Assembly: GCF_001625215.2 (NCBI RefSeq)
Contig: NC_030385.2
Coordinates: 39,395,598 to 39,459,597, forward strand
DNA: 64,000 nt
Direction of reading: 5' to 3'
Origin: Daucus carota subsp. sativus
Lineage: Eukaryota > Streptophyta > Magnoliopsida > Apiales > Apiaceae
Positions 45,001 through 58,110 of this stretch are shown here, in pieces (the first letter of the stretch is position 1; each line of letters opens with the position of its first letter). The notes below the pieces were generated by a model. It was not told the origin of the DNA and searched no databases. It saw only the letters and a program-made list of their open reading frames with translations. Made by a program: the position numbers and the translations under genes.

Positions 45001-48000
45001 TGCAAATTCTGCAATACATGTTATCTGAATTACAGATTGGACTTAAAATCCAATTTCAAATTGATTCAATCGCGACCAATACCAAAAAACTGCAATGACT
45101 GGGAAAAAAAATTACCGGAAAGAGAGATCAGGGGAATATCACAATCTGAAAGGGGGTATGATTATAGAATTTATAGTGACTATCATTAATTTCAGTGCAA
45201 CTTGTAAAGATGGCATTGACGTACATAGCTTTGTTGTAAAGGCGTAGGCAGGCTGCCTGGACGACAAGACAAAAAGTGCTTACCTAGGCCATCCATTAGG
45301 TAAATTAGGTGTTCGACCATTTATCATAAATCATCAGTAGGCGTAGATAATTCCTTAAAGGAGAGCAAGGTTGCACTTTAACCTTTGAAAGACAGGGTAA
45401 TTATTTACGTTTTTGTAATTAAAATTTTTCTAAAATATGTAAAGAAAACACCACATATCAGTGATATCACCCTCATGACTCGATAGGTCCGCCTCTAATA
45501 AATAACATATAGTCTAAATACTAGCTGGTCTACGTATCCCTTTAAAGAGTTGAAGGATATAATATTAATATATACATGAATATATCTTCTTCTCTTTTGT
45601 CAAGCACACAAACATATCATTATATTAAACTATCTATGCTAATTAACAAAATATATTTATGTCGTCATTATAGAAAGTAAATAATTAACAAGTACTATAA
45701 AAAATACTATATGTGAAGAATTTTATGTGAACTGTAAAGATTGGATACTAACAAAAACAAAATTAAGAATTCTTCATTTCTAATCATATAAGAAAGAAGA
45801 TTCACCAAAAAAAAACACCGGAAACAGTACAGCCATGAGAAATAGTTTTTCACTTAAAAGTAGAGCTCAGAAAAATAAATTTGTAAGCATGTAAAGAGTC
45901 CGCAGTCAAATTTTTAATGAGATGGTACAGAATTAAATAAAAGAACATAGTTGTTACTAACAAGATTAATGGAAGTAGAGTTGAGTTGGGAAGAAAAGAT
46001 GTATACACGTGAACATAGATGAATATTCTGTCCCAGACACTCTAGTATCGGAGATAATTAAAGAGACACCCTGCCTACTAGATGCAAAGCAATCAGGAAC
46101 ACATTCCCATTTCTGGTAGCTAAGGCATTGACATAAGTATCACCTCGACAACTATGGCGTAAGTAGTAAACAGGAAGTCAAGAGAAACTCTTTCAAATAA
46201 TCAACATCAATTCCCAAACATTTTGAAGTCAATTGTTCATTTAGTTTCTTGCAATGTTGCACCCACAAATAAATAGATTACAAATAGGTAAGGTATTAGT
46301 TAATACATTTTCTTTCAGTTGCAAATTAGTCAAATTAATTTACAAGTCATAATGGATGGGTGATTGAATATTAAAAATTACTAAATAAATAAGATTTAGC
46401 TATAAAATTGTTCTTAAGCTTCCAGACAAGAAAATTTTAACTTGACATTAAGCTTCCAGAGTCCAGAGACGGAAAATTCCTTATAGAACTTTATAGAAAA
46501 AAATGTCACCAGCTTCATTTATTATAAAGTAGTTCTTGAAACCACTTTCATATGCAGCTCAAGGTTGCAACAAGCATTAAAAAAAAGAGACATTCTATAA
46601 TGTAGCTCATTGTCAAGGTTGTCAAATCTAACTTCCTGCTATAAAGCAGTCTTCATATGTTTATTGACCATCTCTTCTTAGCCTACAGATTTATATGTCA
46701 CTGACATAAAAAAAAATAAACACTAATATTCCTAAACAGCGTGAAAAATCAAATTACTATGAAACAGAAGTTGAATTTTCTAATGCAAAACCTTGAGATG
46801 TATGGACATTGTTCATGCAGAAGTATACACTTAAAAAGGGTTCACAACTAGGCAAAGACAGATACATATCACAGGTATAGCCCAGTAAAGTGTCCTAAAT
46901 GCAAAGTTCTTAATAAGCCCATTAAGTACTAATGTGATAAAATAAAAGCTATTCATTTCCCGTTGACAACTTTACCTTCAACACTACTAATAAAGTGGTT
47001 TAATATAATACTTTTTCACTACACTATGCATTCATTGCATCTAGAGTAGTTTAAGCACTATTATGGTTTCCCTTTTTTTAATGCTCATCAGAATGTCAAG
47101 TCTGGATAATTCTTCATTATACTAATACTAAAAACAGAACCTGACATGTCGTATAACAATGATTTCATGTTCTCTATATTCACGTACTAATCTTGATCAT
47201 TCAAATTTAAATTCTTTATGCTCAATACACACTTGACACTACTAAATACTAACAATGACACACCAAAAAAAACTTTTAAACATCAAAAGAAAAATATAAA
47301 TGACTCGACATACCCATTTGTGAAAGAGAAGGGAGAATATATGAGACGCAAATGCTTGGCTCCAGAGTTTCACAATCAGATCAAGAATAGGTTCTCCATT
47401 CTTAGGTACCCAGACAAAATGATCCGCAAGCACTTCATAAAAGCATAATGGACCCTCCGTCCTCTCTTCTTCAATAGAAGCTAGCTCTTCATTGCTAAGA
47501 ATTATATCTGTTTAAATTCCAATACATAATTATGAGTGAGAAAGGTAATCCTAAAATTATAAGACACCTTACTTCATAACTTTTTGATAATGGAAAAATC
47601 AGACTCGAAGACAAATGAAAGTACTAAAAATATGCAATAGCATGGACATGTTTCGTGTTCTTTAGAGACATCTAAATCAGTCATTATGAACAAAAGTGCA
47701 CTTCTGTTTTCTGACATCTGGAGATGACTTATAAAAGTAACTTACTCGAAAACATAAGATAGTAATCCTCTGATGCACATTAATGTACAAAACATTTTCA
47801 CTCCCGATCAATCGATTATCAGAACTAGATGCCAGAGAGATTACATTGATCCTCTTAGTTTATATGTTGTTCAAAGTCCCAAAATGAGACTTATTTCACT
47901 AAATTTATGGCAGAAATACTATTACGAAGACTGACATGAATCAGTTAATAATGACAGAGAGTGTGATAGACATAATTAGTGAACTCGATACTCAATAATG

Positions 48001-49270
48001 ATCTAAAACTGGATAACTGCCTCTACAAAGATGGAGTATTAGCATAGTTTTGTTATTACGATATTGAATAAAACTATTCTAAGCTATAGATTCTATAACA
48101 CTGTATTTTCATAAGGAGTTTGAAGTAAAACAACCAAATCAGGAAAGGACATATAGATACAGCTAACCCCGACCAACTGGCATACCAGTTTAGAAAAAAA
48201 ATGAAGAAATTGCAAAAAGGAAGAGTCGCGCACTATAGGAATTTAGTAGAATCAGAGAGCCGAGGCACCAGATGACATTTATTATGGAATATTAATGATG
48301 CATAATGCACACAATTGATATCTGTATATGTGACTTCTCCAGGTCAGTACAAGCACATTTCACTACTCAAAACATTTAATCACCAATAAAGCAGCCAAAA
48401 CTATAGGTCAGAAGACGTTACAACATGCTTCTTTTACACAATCCCGACAAAACATATAAAAAATATAAAAATAAATGTTCCATCCAAGGACAGACTGAGA
48501 ATCACAACATTGTGTCGTTTTGTTCACTAATAAATTTAATTCTCTGATTCGCGAAAACATCACGACAAAAGTTATAAAAACCAGTTACTGTTTCAAAAAC
48601 ATTTTCTAAATTATCCTGATATATTAACACATCTAGCTTGCTGATTAGTACTGTCATACTCAAACAACGATAAGTACTTAAATGAAACAAATGTCTTGTA
48701 GCAAACAGTATATAGTTTTTTTTTACACAGTTAAGATGGATAATAAAGAGTCGTTTTAGGGAACAGTTTGGAGCAATTCCTGAAAAATGCCTAAATACGC
48801 TAGCACTATTTACTAAAACAGTAACATACGGTAAATAAAATCCAAACACAGAGAGTAACAATGTTTGAAAGAAGCATCGAAACCAAAGGACATGACAGAA
48901 TTAAATCAACCTTTAGCACGATCATCAACTTCTAAAGCAATGTCCTGAAAGAGTTCTTGCAGTAAATTGCGACTCAGCGTCGGGGAAGCTATTCCCTGTC
49001 AATCCGAAACTCAATTATCTCAACACATATATACACAAACATGAATTATGAAAGAAAAAGCAATCCCTCGCAACATCAATCTACATATATAGAGGGAGGG
49101 AGGGAGGGAGGGAGGGAGAGAGAGAGAGAGGGAGGGAGGGGGAGAGAGAGGGGGGGGGGGGGACTGGGGAGAGAGAGAGAGAGAGAGACTCGTTGAAGTT
49201 TTTTCTCGATCTCCTGAGTAAGAGCGGTGAGATAAGCGGAGCTGCGAGGCGTCAATGTATGCGGTGGCAT
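42072..49270 (-). CDS. Conserved plant protein of unknown function, 11 exons, 357 residues
   Basis: Assembled by eye from matching GT-AG borders and phases. Exons, 5' to 3': 49270-49190, 48995-48911, 47507-47314, 44084-44002, 43319-43274, 43187-43131, 43016-42962, 42872-42772, 42675-42612, 42519-42386, 42245-42072. Together they make 1074 nt with a single stop at the end. The protein starts MPPHTLTPRSSAYLTALTQE and continues ELFQDIALEVDDRAK, KNGEPILDLIVKLWSQAFAS and FTSPGGPMYPTRAVRHAAW. It ends with an aromatic, hydrophobic stretch (301-345, including LYPWYWPSSCWNFVISCVQA) that could bind or enter a membrane. I recognise it as a widely conserved plant single-copy-type protein but know no function. 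Intron 3 is 3.2 kb; intron 1 carries a long pyrimidine tract. Confidence 0.88.
43762..43855 (+). mobile_element. tRNA-derived SINE fragment
   Basis: The internal pol III promoter is recognisable, with A-box TAGCCTAGTGGTAAGG (43773-43788) and B-box GGTTCAAATCC (43818-43828), but the acceptor and anticodon stems do not pair, so it is not a tRNA. An A-rich end follows. It sits in intron 4 of the 357-residue gene, antisense to it. Confidence 0.65.
49091..49189. repeat. GGGA/GA/G(n) microsatellite in intron 1
   Basis: GGGA repeats, GA repeats, a 12-base G run and again GA repeats fill the first intron directly after exon 1 of the minus-strand gene, so the coding strand reads CT/C tracts right behind the donor. 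Confidence 0.95.
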
Positions 49271-49299
49271 CCTGATGACGATGATCGATGACAGACAAA

Positions 49300-50640
49300 G
49301 AGCATTTGATTAACCCTAATTCCCTTCAACTTCACCACCAAGGCACCGATTTCAATTGTGTATATGTGCAAACGAACTCAAAGATATATGGTTATGTATC
49401 TGTCGTTGTTTATCCTTTTCTTTTAAAATTGTTTATATAATTGGAGTTTGTTATTAATGACGACGAGATGAATAGATGATGAATTGATGATGATGGCCGG
49501 AATTATTCAGAGACTTCCCTCCCCTCGATGGAGATTTGCAGTTATTAATTGCCTTTTGTTTTTAGCTGGGTGAGTGGTATTTTTCTATTTTTCTATAAAA
49601 TAGATAAGATATATAGTATTATTATTATTGTGAGGTATTTATTTTTTAAATGGCAAGTAGAATTAATAAAATAGATTTTAGGTGATGTATATAATTACGA
49701 ATGATATGTTCGGGATGAAACGTAAGTAATCAAATTTATATATAATAGGAGTTTTTTCGGAAAAAACATGATTCATATATATAACAGTAAGCATATATAA
49801 CAATGAGTGTGTGATGTCAATGTATTAACAAAATTATACGGGTGCTAAGATATATGAATGACAACTGATATTTTTCAGCCTGATCATGAACTCATAAATT
49901 ACTTCATACATATTACTTTATAAAGAAAACACGGTGGAAAAACATTACGGTAAAACAAGAAAGATATTATTCGCATAAATTTAAATCATGGCACATAAAT
50001 CTACTCTTATTTATAGATAATATTAATAAATAAAGGAACATCAAATTCAACTAAAACAGTGTGACAACATATCTTCTATAACATCTTGATCCGATGATAT
50101 GTATATAAAGAATTAATCGAAATTGACAGCGTTAAAGAAAGATGTAAATTATCTTCTTATGCACATGATGTTTCAGCACCTATTAAAGTCAACATATTTG
50201 AGTAACATTTTGATGTGTTTTGATAAATTAGTTTTTTGCATGTTGCTTAGACATTAGCTTTTGTGGAGACAAAAAAAGAAATATACGTCTTTGAACATTA
50301 TTTATGCGGGAGTGATTCACAGATACCCCAACTCCCATTAATTTATTCGTTCACAATTTTCTATAAAATAGATATTAAAATCATTCATCCGTCATAATTC
50401 TTATTAGTTTTAGCACATATTATATGTCATAGTCACATAAAACAAGCTAGCAGCATCTATTAGTCTATTTGGTTATAAGGTTCTTAGGGTTGTTTATCGA
50501 GATTATACGGTAGGATATTCGCCTTATTCTAAGCTTTATTTAGATTCGCGGGGGATAGAGGTAGGTCTTGATCCTATTGAACATGGTACGAGTTTAACAT
50601 TAAATGCATCAGTGACGGAATTCTTTGTGGTTATGGAAAT
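49300..50640. other. Upstream flank of the 11-exon gene
   Basis: AT-rich intergenic DNA. It should contain the minus-strand promoter, but no clear TATA box or other signal stands out and no gene is seen. Confidence 0.4.
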
Positions 50641-50642
50641 CT

Positions 50643-50718
50643 CGGTCTTTCGATAATATGTTGAATGTGTTAAATGGTGTCGGTCTTTCGATAATATGTT
50701 GAATGTGTTAAATGGTGT
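50643..50718. repeat. 38-bp tandem repeat, two copies
   Basis: CGGTCTTTCGATAATATGTT plus the following 18 bases, repeated exactly at 50643 and 50681. The spanning open frame is not recognisable as a gene. Confidence 0.9.
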
Positions 50719-50803
50719 CATTGCCTCATTGGGATCACTGACATCGAGGATGTTCAAGACCCTAACTTCAAAATAGCAGTATATTGATGAAAATAAGTTA
50801 CTA

Positions 50804-51084
50804 CTCCCTCCGTCCCTATGGGATGTATACGTTTGGAGTGGAAACGGAGACTAAGAAAAGTGTATAAAATAGTGTAAAATAATGAGAAAGAGAAAAAAAA
50901 GTAGGTAAAGTGGTGGGACCTATTCATATTTAATTGATAAATTTGGAAAAGTAGATGGAAGTAGTGGGTTGGTGGAATTTTTATATTATAAAAATTTACT
51001 ATTTTGGGAAAGTTTTGAAATGTATAGAATTAAATGGGACATCCCGAAAAGAAAAGTGTATAGAAATCAGAGGGACGGAGGGAG
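50804..51084. mobile_element. Stowaway-like MITE (GTATACG subfamily)
   Basis: Left CTCCCTCCGTCCCTATGGGA, right reversed CTCCCTCCGTCCCTCTGATT, TA on both sides. The interior (AAAGTGGTGGGACCTATTCA and neighbours) is shared with the composite element at 53290-53935. Confidence 0.9.
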
Positions 51085-51350
51085 TAAGTTTAATAACTCT
51101 GTGATGTTATTATACTTTTGGGTTCACATAGAAAAAGCATCACGTCTAATTGCATGATGATGAGTGTCTTGGATTAGACGCCTATCTTCAGCATTGATTT
51201 TGGTATGCAAGAGGATCTTGAGATGGAATCTTTTTAACAAGAGGTTTCAAGTACTTTTAAAGATAAATGACGTTGCAGTGTGGCTTTTTACCAAATTTAT
51301 ACGGAAACCTTAGTTTATTTCAAGGATTTAGTCATGCATTCGACTACTTA

Positions 51351-52002
51351 GGGGTCATTTGTTTGTGGCTTAATAGTGCTGAATGAACACACTTCTGAGC
51401 GCACCAGACAATCAGCTTGTTTGGAAATAATTCCAAGATAGGCAGTATGAATCAGATACCGCTCAATGATTCAGTTTAACAATGACAACCTAGCGATTCA
51501 GCAGTAAATTTTCACCGCACAATCTTGCATGTATAGCAAATCGAGTGAATAATTTAATATTGACATGCATACAAAAGACTACTGTTATATTAAAAACTAA
51601 CCCACTGACATAAGCATCAAAATTTTATAAAACGTGGACATTGGTATAAAATTTGAAAGTTTGTATAATATTAGTATAATATCACATGTTAATTTAAAAT
51701 ATGCTAGTAATAACAAAAAATTATATTTTAATTTAGTTTAATATTAATTAGTTGAAAACTAATTGAATTCAACATTATCTTTAAATATGATAATATGATA
51801 TTTTTATATTACAGAAATATTTTATGTTTGACATATTTATTTATTTAGCAAAGTAGAATTATAAATTAATCGCATTCAGATATTTCAAAAATTATTTATC
51901 AAATGATATTATTGATTCTGAATTCAGATAACTTATCGATCCAGATCATTCAGATAACATAATCAATCAGATATTTTTAGTTCAGATTTGCCAAATGACC
52001 CC
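51351..52002. mobile_element. Tourist-like MITE
   Basis: Ends GGGGTCATTTGTTTGTGGCT and, reversed, GGGGTCATTTGGCAAATCTG, with TTA on both sides (51348-51350 and 52003-52005). 652 bp, AT-rich, non-coding. Confidence 0.85.
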
Positions 52003-52009
52003 TTAGACA

Positions 52010-53285
52010 TCAATCTAGGGTATCAGTTGACGCTGGGAAAATTCTTGAACCTTTTTTTTTTTTCTCAGTATCGGTCCCTTCTTAAATTCCATAACTGACG
52101 AAGTTTTTATTGATCTATCCGATGAAAAACTCCAAATTATTTTATTTATTCTATTTGATTTGTTATCTTTAGTAATTCTCCTCATGAAGGAAGATTTTTC
52201 TCCCTTTAATTAGATTTAGTTTGTTTTTCTAAATCTACATTACTAGAGCTTGCAATTTATTTTTTAATCCTCTATTATAATATAGTTTATTGGATTTGAG
52301 AGTCAATAGCTTATCTTTTGATTTTGACTATCAAATTTCATGTACCCTGTATGTGTTTTCTTTTCCCTTTCGATTCTTTGTGTTTATAAAATAAAATCAG
52401 ATAATTTTTCATCATGATATAAACATATGTTCTCAATTTAGATATTTTATTTTTTATATTTTTTTCACATATGTTTATGAACTTTTGATTATATATAATA
52501 TTATTTTTAAATTCTTTCGAATAAAAATAATACTAGGAGTAATACTTTTTTATAAAAGTAAAAATTAAAAGATAATAAATATAAAACATACAACCAATAC
52601 TTTTAAAAATACGTGTAAAAAGATCAAAGTTAATGTTATATATTTGTATTATAATGATATTATTTGTCTTATTTTTATTTTTTAACAATAAATTATTTTT
52701 TATAAAAATATTTAAATCTGTAATTTTTTTCCAAATTTACCTAGATATACCCGCAAAATAAATTTTAAAAAAAAGAGTCCATATTTTATTAGAAATAAAC
52801 GATTTGTTTCTTAAAATTAAGAATAGACATTGCGACAACATATTTTTTTTTTAAATAAAACTTTAAACTTCAAACTTTTTTTGAGGATTTTTTTTAAAAT
52901 TATATCTAATGTAAGTATATTTTATAGAGGTCTTAAAATTCGTGTCAAAAAATAACGTAAAAAAACATTGTGGGACGGAGGGAGCATGTAAAAGAGCAGT
53001 GACAAGTGACAAGAGGAAGATTTTCCGAAAATTATTAATTTAAAGTACTCATGTTTATAAATTGAACAAAATGTCTAATTCTTCTCAATTTTGAACTGAG
53101 GTGTTACAATTAAAATTACTTACATATGTAAATAGATAATATCAACAATAATTTTTAACGGGAAATAGAGCGGAGTTATAAAATTTCAAAACTCAAATTT
53201 TTTGGGACCGTATACTTGAAAATTTAGACAATTCAATTATCAGATTTTAGTGTTTACATCCCGCTTTTATTTTAATGACAAATTT
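52010..53285. other. Gene-free AT-rich stretch with a lone MITE end
   Basis: Very AT-rich. A single Stowaway-like right end (TGGGACGGAGGGAG, ending 52984) is present without a clear left partner. Nothing else can be supported. Confidence 0.5.
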
Positions 53286-53289
53286 GATA

Positions 53290-53935
53290 CTCCCTCCGTC
53301 CCCCTCAGTTGTTTACATTGGAGGGGGACACGGAGACCAAGATAATGTATGAAAAATGAGTAAAGTTAGATGAAAAGTGGGTAAAGTGGTGGGACCTATC
53401 AATATTTAATAATAGATTTGAGATGGTGGAGGAAAGTAGTGGGTGTAATAGTAGTTTTTATTTATGAGATAGTGGAGGAAGATAGTGGGTGTAATGATGG
53501 GAAATACTTACTCCCTCCGTCCCAATGAATTGTATACAGTTTTCTTTTTGGGACGTCCCACCAATTGTATACATACCAAAAGTAGTAACTTTTATAATAT
53601 AAAATAACATTACACCAACTATTTTCTTCCACTATCTCCATTCTATAATAATATAAACACTATTACACCCACTACTTTCCTCCACTATCTCCGTTCTATA
53701 ATAATATAAACACTATTACACCCACTAATTTCCTCCACTATCTCAAATCTATTATTAAATATAAATGGGTCCCACTACTATACTCACTTTTCATCTAACT
53801 TTACTCATTTTTTACATTTTTTCTTGGTCTCCGTGTCCCAGCCATTTGTATACAAGAGTACTATTTATAATAACGTAAAGAAATGAGAGGGACGTCCCAA
53901 AATAGTAACCGTAAAGAAATGAGGGACAGAGGGAG
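53290..53935. mobile_element. Composite inverted Stowaway-like MITEs
   Basis: A left element starts at 53290 (TA, then CTCCCTCCGTCCCCCTCAGT) and abuts a second with its own ends (CTCCCTCCGTCCCAATGAAT at 53511; reversed right end CTCCCTCTGTCCCTCATTTC at 53935, then TA). GGGACACGGAGACCAAG through AGTAGTGGGTGTAATAG in the first is matched in reverse complement within about 53650-53842 of the second, giving a long imperfect inverted repeat. The second also contains a 53-bp direct repeat (TTCTATAATAATATAAACAC at 53641 and 53694). The block ends 120 bases before the histone octamer of the H4 gene. Confidence 0.8.
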
Positions 53936-54046
53936 TATTTAACATGTTTCCAAGCTTACAGTTTAAAGAAACACATTTGAGCCCCAATTCCAAGACAACC
54001 ATCCACCGTAACTCTATATCAAACCAACGGCTCAGATCTCTAATAA

Positions 54047-54526
<480 letters not shown>

Positions 54527-54529
54527 ATA

Positions 54530-55300
54530 GATCTGAATAGTATCATATGTAATAGCTTCAGATGTAGTTGCTGGTTTAATTGGGTTGCTATTATATATGT
54601 AGTGGTGTTGTGAAGCTCATATTCTGGTGTAAATTATGAATTTTAATGGAGATTTCAATTCGGTAATATGTTAATTTGTTTTCGAGAATCAAAAGAGAAA
54701 TGTAGCAAGAAACGCAAGGAGCTCTACTAGGAAGTTGGTGTTCAAGATTTTGTTCGAGTTTCAATTTTTTTTAATTCAGCAAAAAATATATTTAATGTCA
54801 CAAAAGACTTAATTTCGAGAGACTATAGCCTAATTAGCTGATAAAATTCTACGATTTCAAGTTGAGAAGTGAGTTGCAGGTTTGTAGTATTATGGAAACT
54901 GGGCCAGTTTTTAGTGGGTGGATTACCTGCAAGAAGCCATGTTAGGCTAGCTTCAATATTTGGGCTTTTGGGTGACAAAGACACCTTGTTAAAAATGATT
55001 GTTAACAATCGTTCCCCGTATACAGAACATGAACTCGTTATCAAGTTTTAGTTCATTTTCTATAAACTGATTTTGAGAGGGCCTGCTTTCTCTAACAGTA
55101 AATTTCTAGTTAAATACAAATCGCACATCATCTTGGACATATTGGAGAATCCCAAGTCGAGGCCCAAAAGAGTCACATGTCAGGATAGACGCTGGGTTTG
55201 GGAACAAAAGCAGAGTGAAAGCCTGAAAGGTCTGTACTGAGCTCAACCTTTTTTTGGATGCCATTATTGCCACTGGTTTTTGGTTCGGTAATTGCAAATT
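54530..55300. other. Intergenic after H4
   Basis: The H4 3' untranslated region, then DNA without any gene I can support. The open frames at 54823-55339 on either strand match no family. Confidence 0.4.
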
Positions 55301-55306
55301 TTTGAA

Positions 55307-55499
55307 CGGTCTTTCTAATATGTGCCCAAAAATACACAATAAGCACGTATTTTCATGAAAAAGGCTTGTTTTGATTGGTGGAATTGGTGTGAATGCAGGG
55401 GGCTCATTAACATTTATTACTCATCCACCAATCAAAAGCTAGTATTTTCATGAGAGTTAATGACTATTGTGTGGCCCATGGGTACACCATAAAAAATTC
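55307..55499. mobile_element. Mutator-type MITE, copy 2
   Basis: Same family as 25411-25601 (shared CGGTCTTTCTAAT, TGATTGGTGGAATT, AGTATTTTCATGA, GACTATTGTGTG). The flanks form a 9-bp duplication with one mismatch, ATTTTTGAA (55298-55306) and ATTTTCGAA (55500-55508). Confidence 0.85.
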
Positions 55500-55733
55500 A
55501 TTTTCGAATGATTTTTCTTAAATATCATTTGGATGCAGAAAGCAGGACACACGGCATGAATCTAGCATGCATAGCCGCCACGTATCTTATTCTGTCAGAC
55601 CACGTACACAGTCCACTGCCAGGCACATACTATTATATTACCTCCAAGTATCAAACCAAACACTCCGCACTTAATCAAACACCTCAAAACACACACACAC
55701 ACACTAATACACAGAAGACAGAGAGGCAGAGTG

Positions 55734-56354
55734 ATGGCGAGTTCAGTTTCAAGCCCAGCAGCATTAGCATACGTGGTTGTTTACGTGAAAGATGTAGCCA
55801 AGTCCGTCTCATTTTATTCCAAGGCTTTCGGCTACCCTGTCCGCCGCTTGGATGAATCTCACAGGTAGTGTTTACGTGTACAAAATTGTGTAAAGAAAAT
55901 TTGTACTATTATGACAACTGATATAAATACAAAAATCACAATCCAATAAAAACCTGTAATTATGTACACAATTATATACATATTTTTCTCTCTTTAAATA
56001 CGAAACAGATTAATTGACGAATCTCGTATGTTTATTAAATCCAGATGGGCAGAGCTGGAGACGGGGCAAACGACGATAGCGTTTACGCCAATTCACCAGC
56101 ACGAGACGGATGAGGTGACGGGGGAGGTGCACACGTGGCAGTTCCGGAGGGAGAGAGATCCGGTGGAGGTGTGCTTTGCGTACGAGGATGTGGATGCGGC
56201 ATATTATAACGCAGTGAAGCATGGAGCTGTGGGAGTGAGGGAGCCGGAGGAGAAAGAGTGGGGGCAAAAAGTTGGTTATGTGAGAGATATTGATGGGATT
56301 GTGGTGAGGCTGGGGAGCTTTGTTTCTCTGCCTCAAAAACCTCATTCCTCTTGA
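55734..56354 (+). CDS. VOC/glyoxalase-family protein
   Basis: Two exons, 55734-55864 and 56045-56354, joined in SHR/WAEL, give 146 residues. The fold is that of the vicinal-oxygen-chelate superfamily. The first module has ALAYVVVYVKDVAKSVSFYS and FGYPVRRLDESHRWAELETG (about 11-60). The second has PVEVCFAYEDVDAAYYNAVK and GYVRDIDGIVVRLGSF (83-136). Candidate metal/active residues include H43, E49, H61 and E85, but the full set was not checked. It has no transit peptide and is probably cytosolic. It belongs to the short plant glyoxalase-I-like proteins whose substrate is mostly unknown, so true lactoylglutathione lyase activity is not claimed. The open frame at 56010-56567 on the other strand is its shadow. 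Confidence 0.9.
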
Positions 56355-56730
56355 AATTATGTCACATATGTTCATGTGTGTTTTATGGCATTTCTTGTAA
56401 TATGTTGTCTCTGCTAGCTGATGATTCCGATTGGAATAGATAATTTCGTCCCGTTTTGCATAAGTTGCTCGGTTTAAAATAAGGATGAACTTGACATTTT
56501 GATAACCGTTGTAATGAGAATGATATGAATGAGGATAATTAATCCGGGACATTTTGCGTGATTTCAAGTTTCCTCAATAGAGTTGGCAAAATCGAAACTT
56601 TAGTGTGGTGATGGCAGAGATATCTGCTAGTAATTCTCCGTCCTTTTTTTCTTTTTTTCCTTGCCCTTACAAATCCGTTTCAGGAGACATGAATGCTGTC
56701 AGATATTTTATTCATCAAATATTACTAACG

Positions 56731-57192
56731 GAGGTGTATTCGATTGGGATTTTAATGGATTGTTTTTAGTTTATGGATTTTAACGGATTGTATGAGATTT
56801 TGATTTTGTGCGGATTCTTGATAAAATGTCGCAGAGTTGATGGGATTTAGGTACAATGCTTTAAAATCCCATTGATTTTGATGGGATTTCAAAAAACTTA
56901 AAATACACTGAAGAATGCCACAAAATCCATCATTTTATGAAATGAAAAAAAATCCATCAGTATTTGAATACCATAAGATTTTAATGGACTTTAAACAATC
57001 TCAATTCAATATCATCGGATTTTAAAGCATAATTTAAAATCCCAATTGAATACCACCAGATTTTGTAGCATAATTTGAAATCCCAATTGAATACCTCAAG
57101 ATTTTAATGGATTTCAAACAATCCGAATAGAATACCCTCGGATTTCATGAATGCAAAAAAATGCTTTAAAATCCCAATCCAATACACAGCTC
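56731..57192. mobile_element. MITE with TGTATT(C/G)GATTGGGATTTTAA ends
   Basis: Left GAGGTGTATTCGATTGGGAT, right reversed GAGCTGTGTATTGGATTGGG. The interior holds several spaced copies of AAATCCCAATTGAATACC and its complement (GGATTTTAATGGATT), so it is internally repetitive. The target duplication is not clear. Confidence 0.7.
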
Positions 57193-57457
57193 TAAATATG
57201 TTATTAGTTTGATGTTATAGTTTTAAAATGTGCCTCGGACAATATTTTAAAACTATTATTATATCAAATATTATAGTTTAGAACTAGTTTTTATAAATTT
57301 TGGTGTAATAATTTCGATTCAAACAAAGTAATATAATATTGTGAAAAAACAACTTAGAGTATTTCGTTTGTGATGATATCAACATACATCATGCTTACCT
57401 TCATTTTAAGCATAAGATACGCTTACCTTCATTTTAAGCTGCTGCGAGCCTGCGACT

Positions 57458-57700
57458 TAAGATACTGTTACACCATTGCATTGATTTTAATTTCAATAGA
57501 AGATCAGATAATTAATGAGTTTGATCCCAGCAAGTAATAGGAGTATTAAGATACTGTTACCATTGCATTGATTTAATTTTAATAAGATTAGATAATTAAT
57601 GAGTTTTATTAAGATACTGTTACCATTGCATTGATTTAATTTTAATAGAAGATTAGATAATTAATGAGTTTGATCTCAGCAAGTAACTGGAGTATTAGGT
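57458..57700. repeat. Three tandem copies of a 63-89-bp unit
   Basis: TAAGATACTGTTACCATTGC begins each copy (about 57458, 57547, 57610), followed by ATTGATTTAATTTTAATAGA and AGATAATTAATGAGTTT. Copy 2 is shorter. Just before it, GCTTACCTTCATTTTAAGC is also doubled (57393 and 57421). Confidence 0.9.
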
Positions 57701-58110
57701 GGTGGGATTTTAATGGATTATAGAGATTTTATCGAATTATATCCGACTTTGATTTTACGCAGATTTTACAAATTAAAATTTTGGCGAGTTGATGAGTTGA
57801 TGTTCGGTTTTTAGGATTTAAGTTCAAAATCTAAAGAACTATGACCGGATTTCAAAAAAGTATGAAATACACTAAACAATCTCACAAAATTCATCATTTT
57901 ATGAAGTCCCGAAAAATCGTCCTAATATTTGAAAACCAGTGAAATTTAAATAATTCTAATTATAATCATTAAAATTTTAAACATAATTTGTAATACCAGA
58001 TTTATAACCTAATTTAATATCTCAATTAGATATCTTAAGATTTTGAGACATTTTCTAAAATCTAAATTGGATACACCCGATTTCAAATCTTTTAAAATCA
58101 CGATTGCATA
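57700..58110. mobile_element. Older copy of the 56731 MITE family
   Basis: TGGGATTTTAATGGATTATA at the left and phrases such as GGATTTCAAAAAAGTATGAA, ATACACTAAACAATC and TCATCATTTTATGAA run in the same order as in 56731-57192 but heavily mutated. The right end is approximate. Confidence 0.55.

Noticed and set aside
49020-49298. Ser/Pro/Leu-rich minus-strand frames
   Set aside because: Produced by the intronic CT/C microsatellite; only the first 27 codons (49270-49190) are real, as exon 1.
56010-56567. 185-codon minus-strand open frame
   Set aside because: Antisense to exon 2 of the VOC-family gene; composition is that of a shadow frame.
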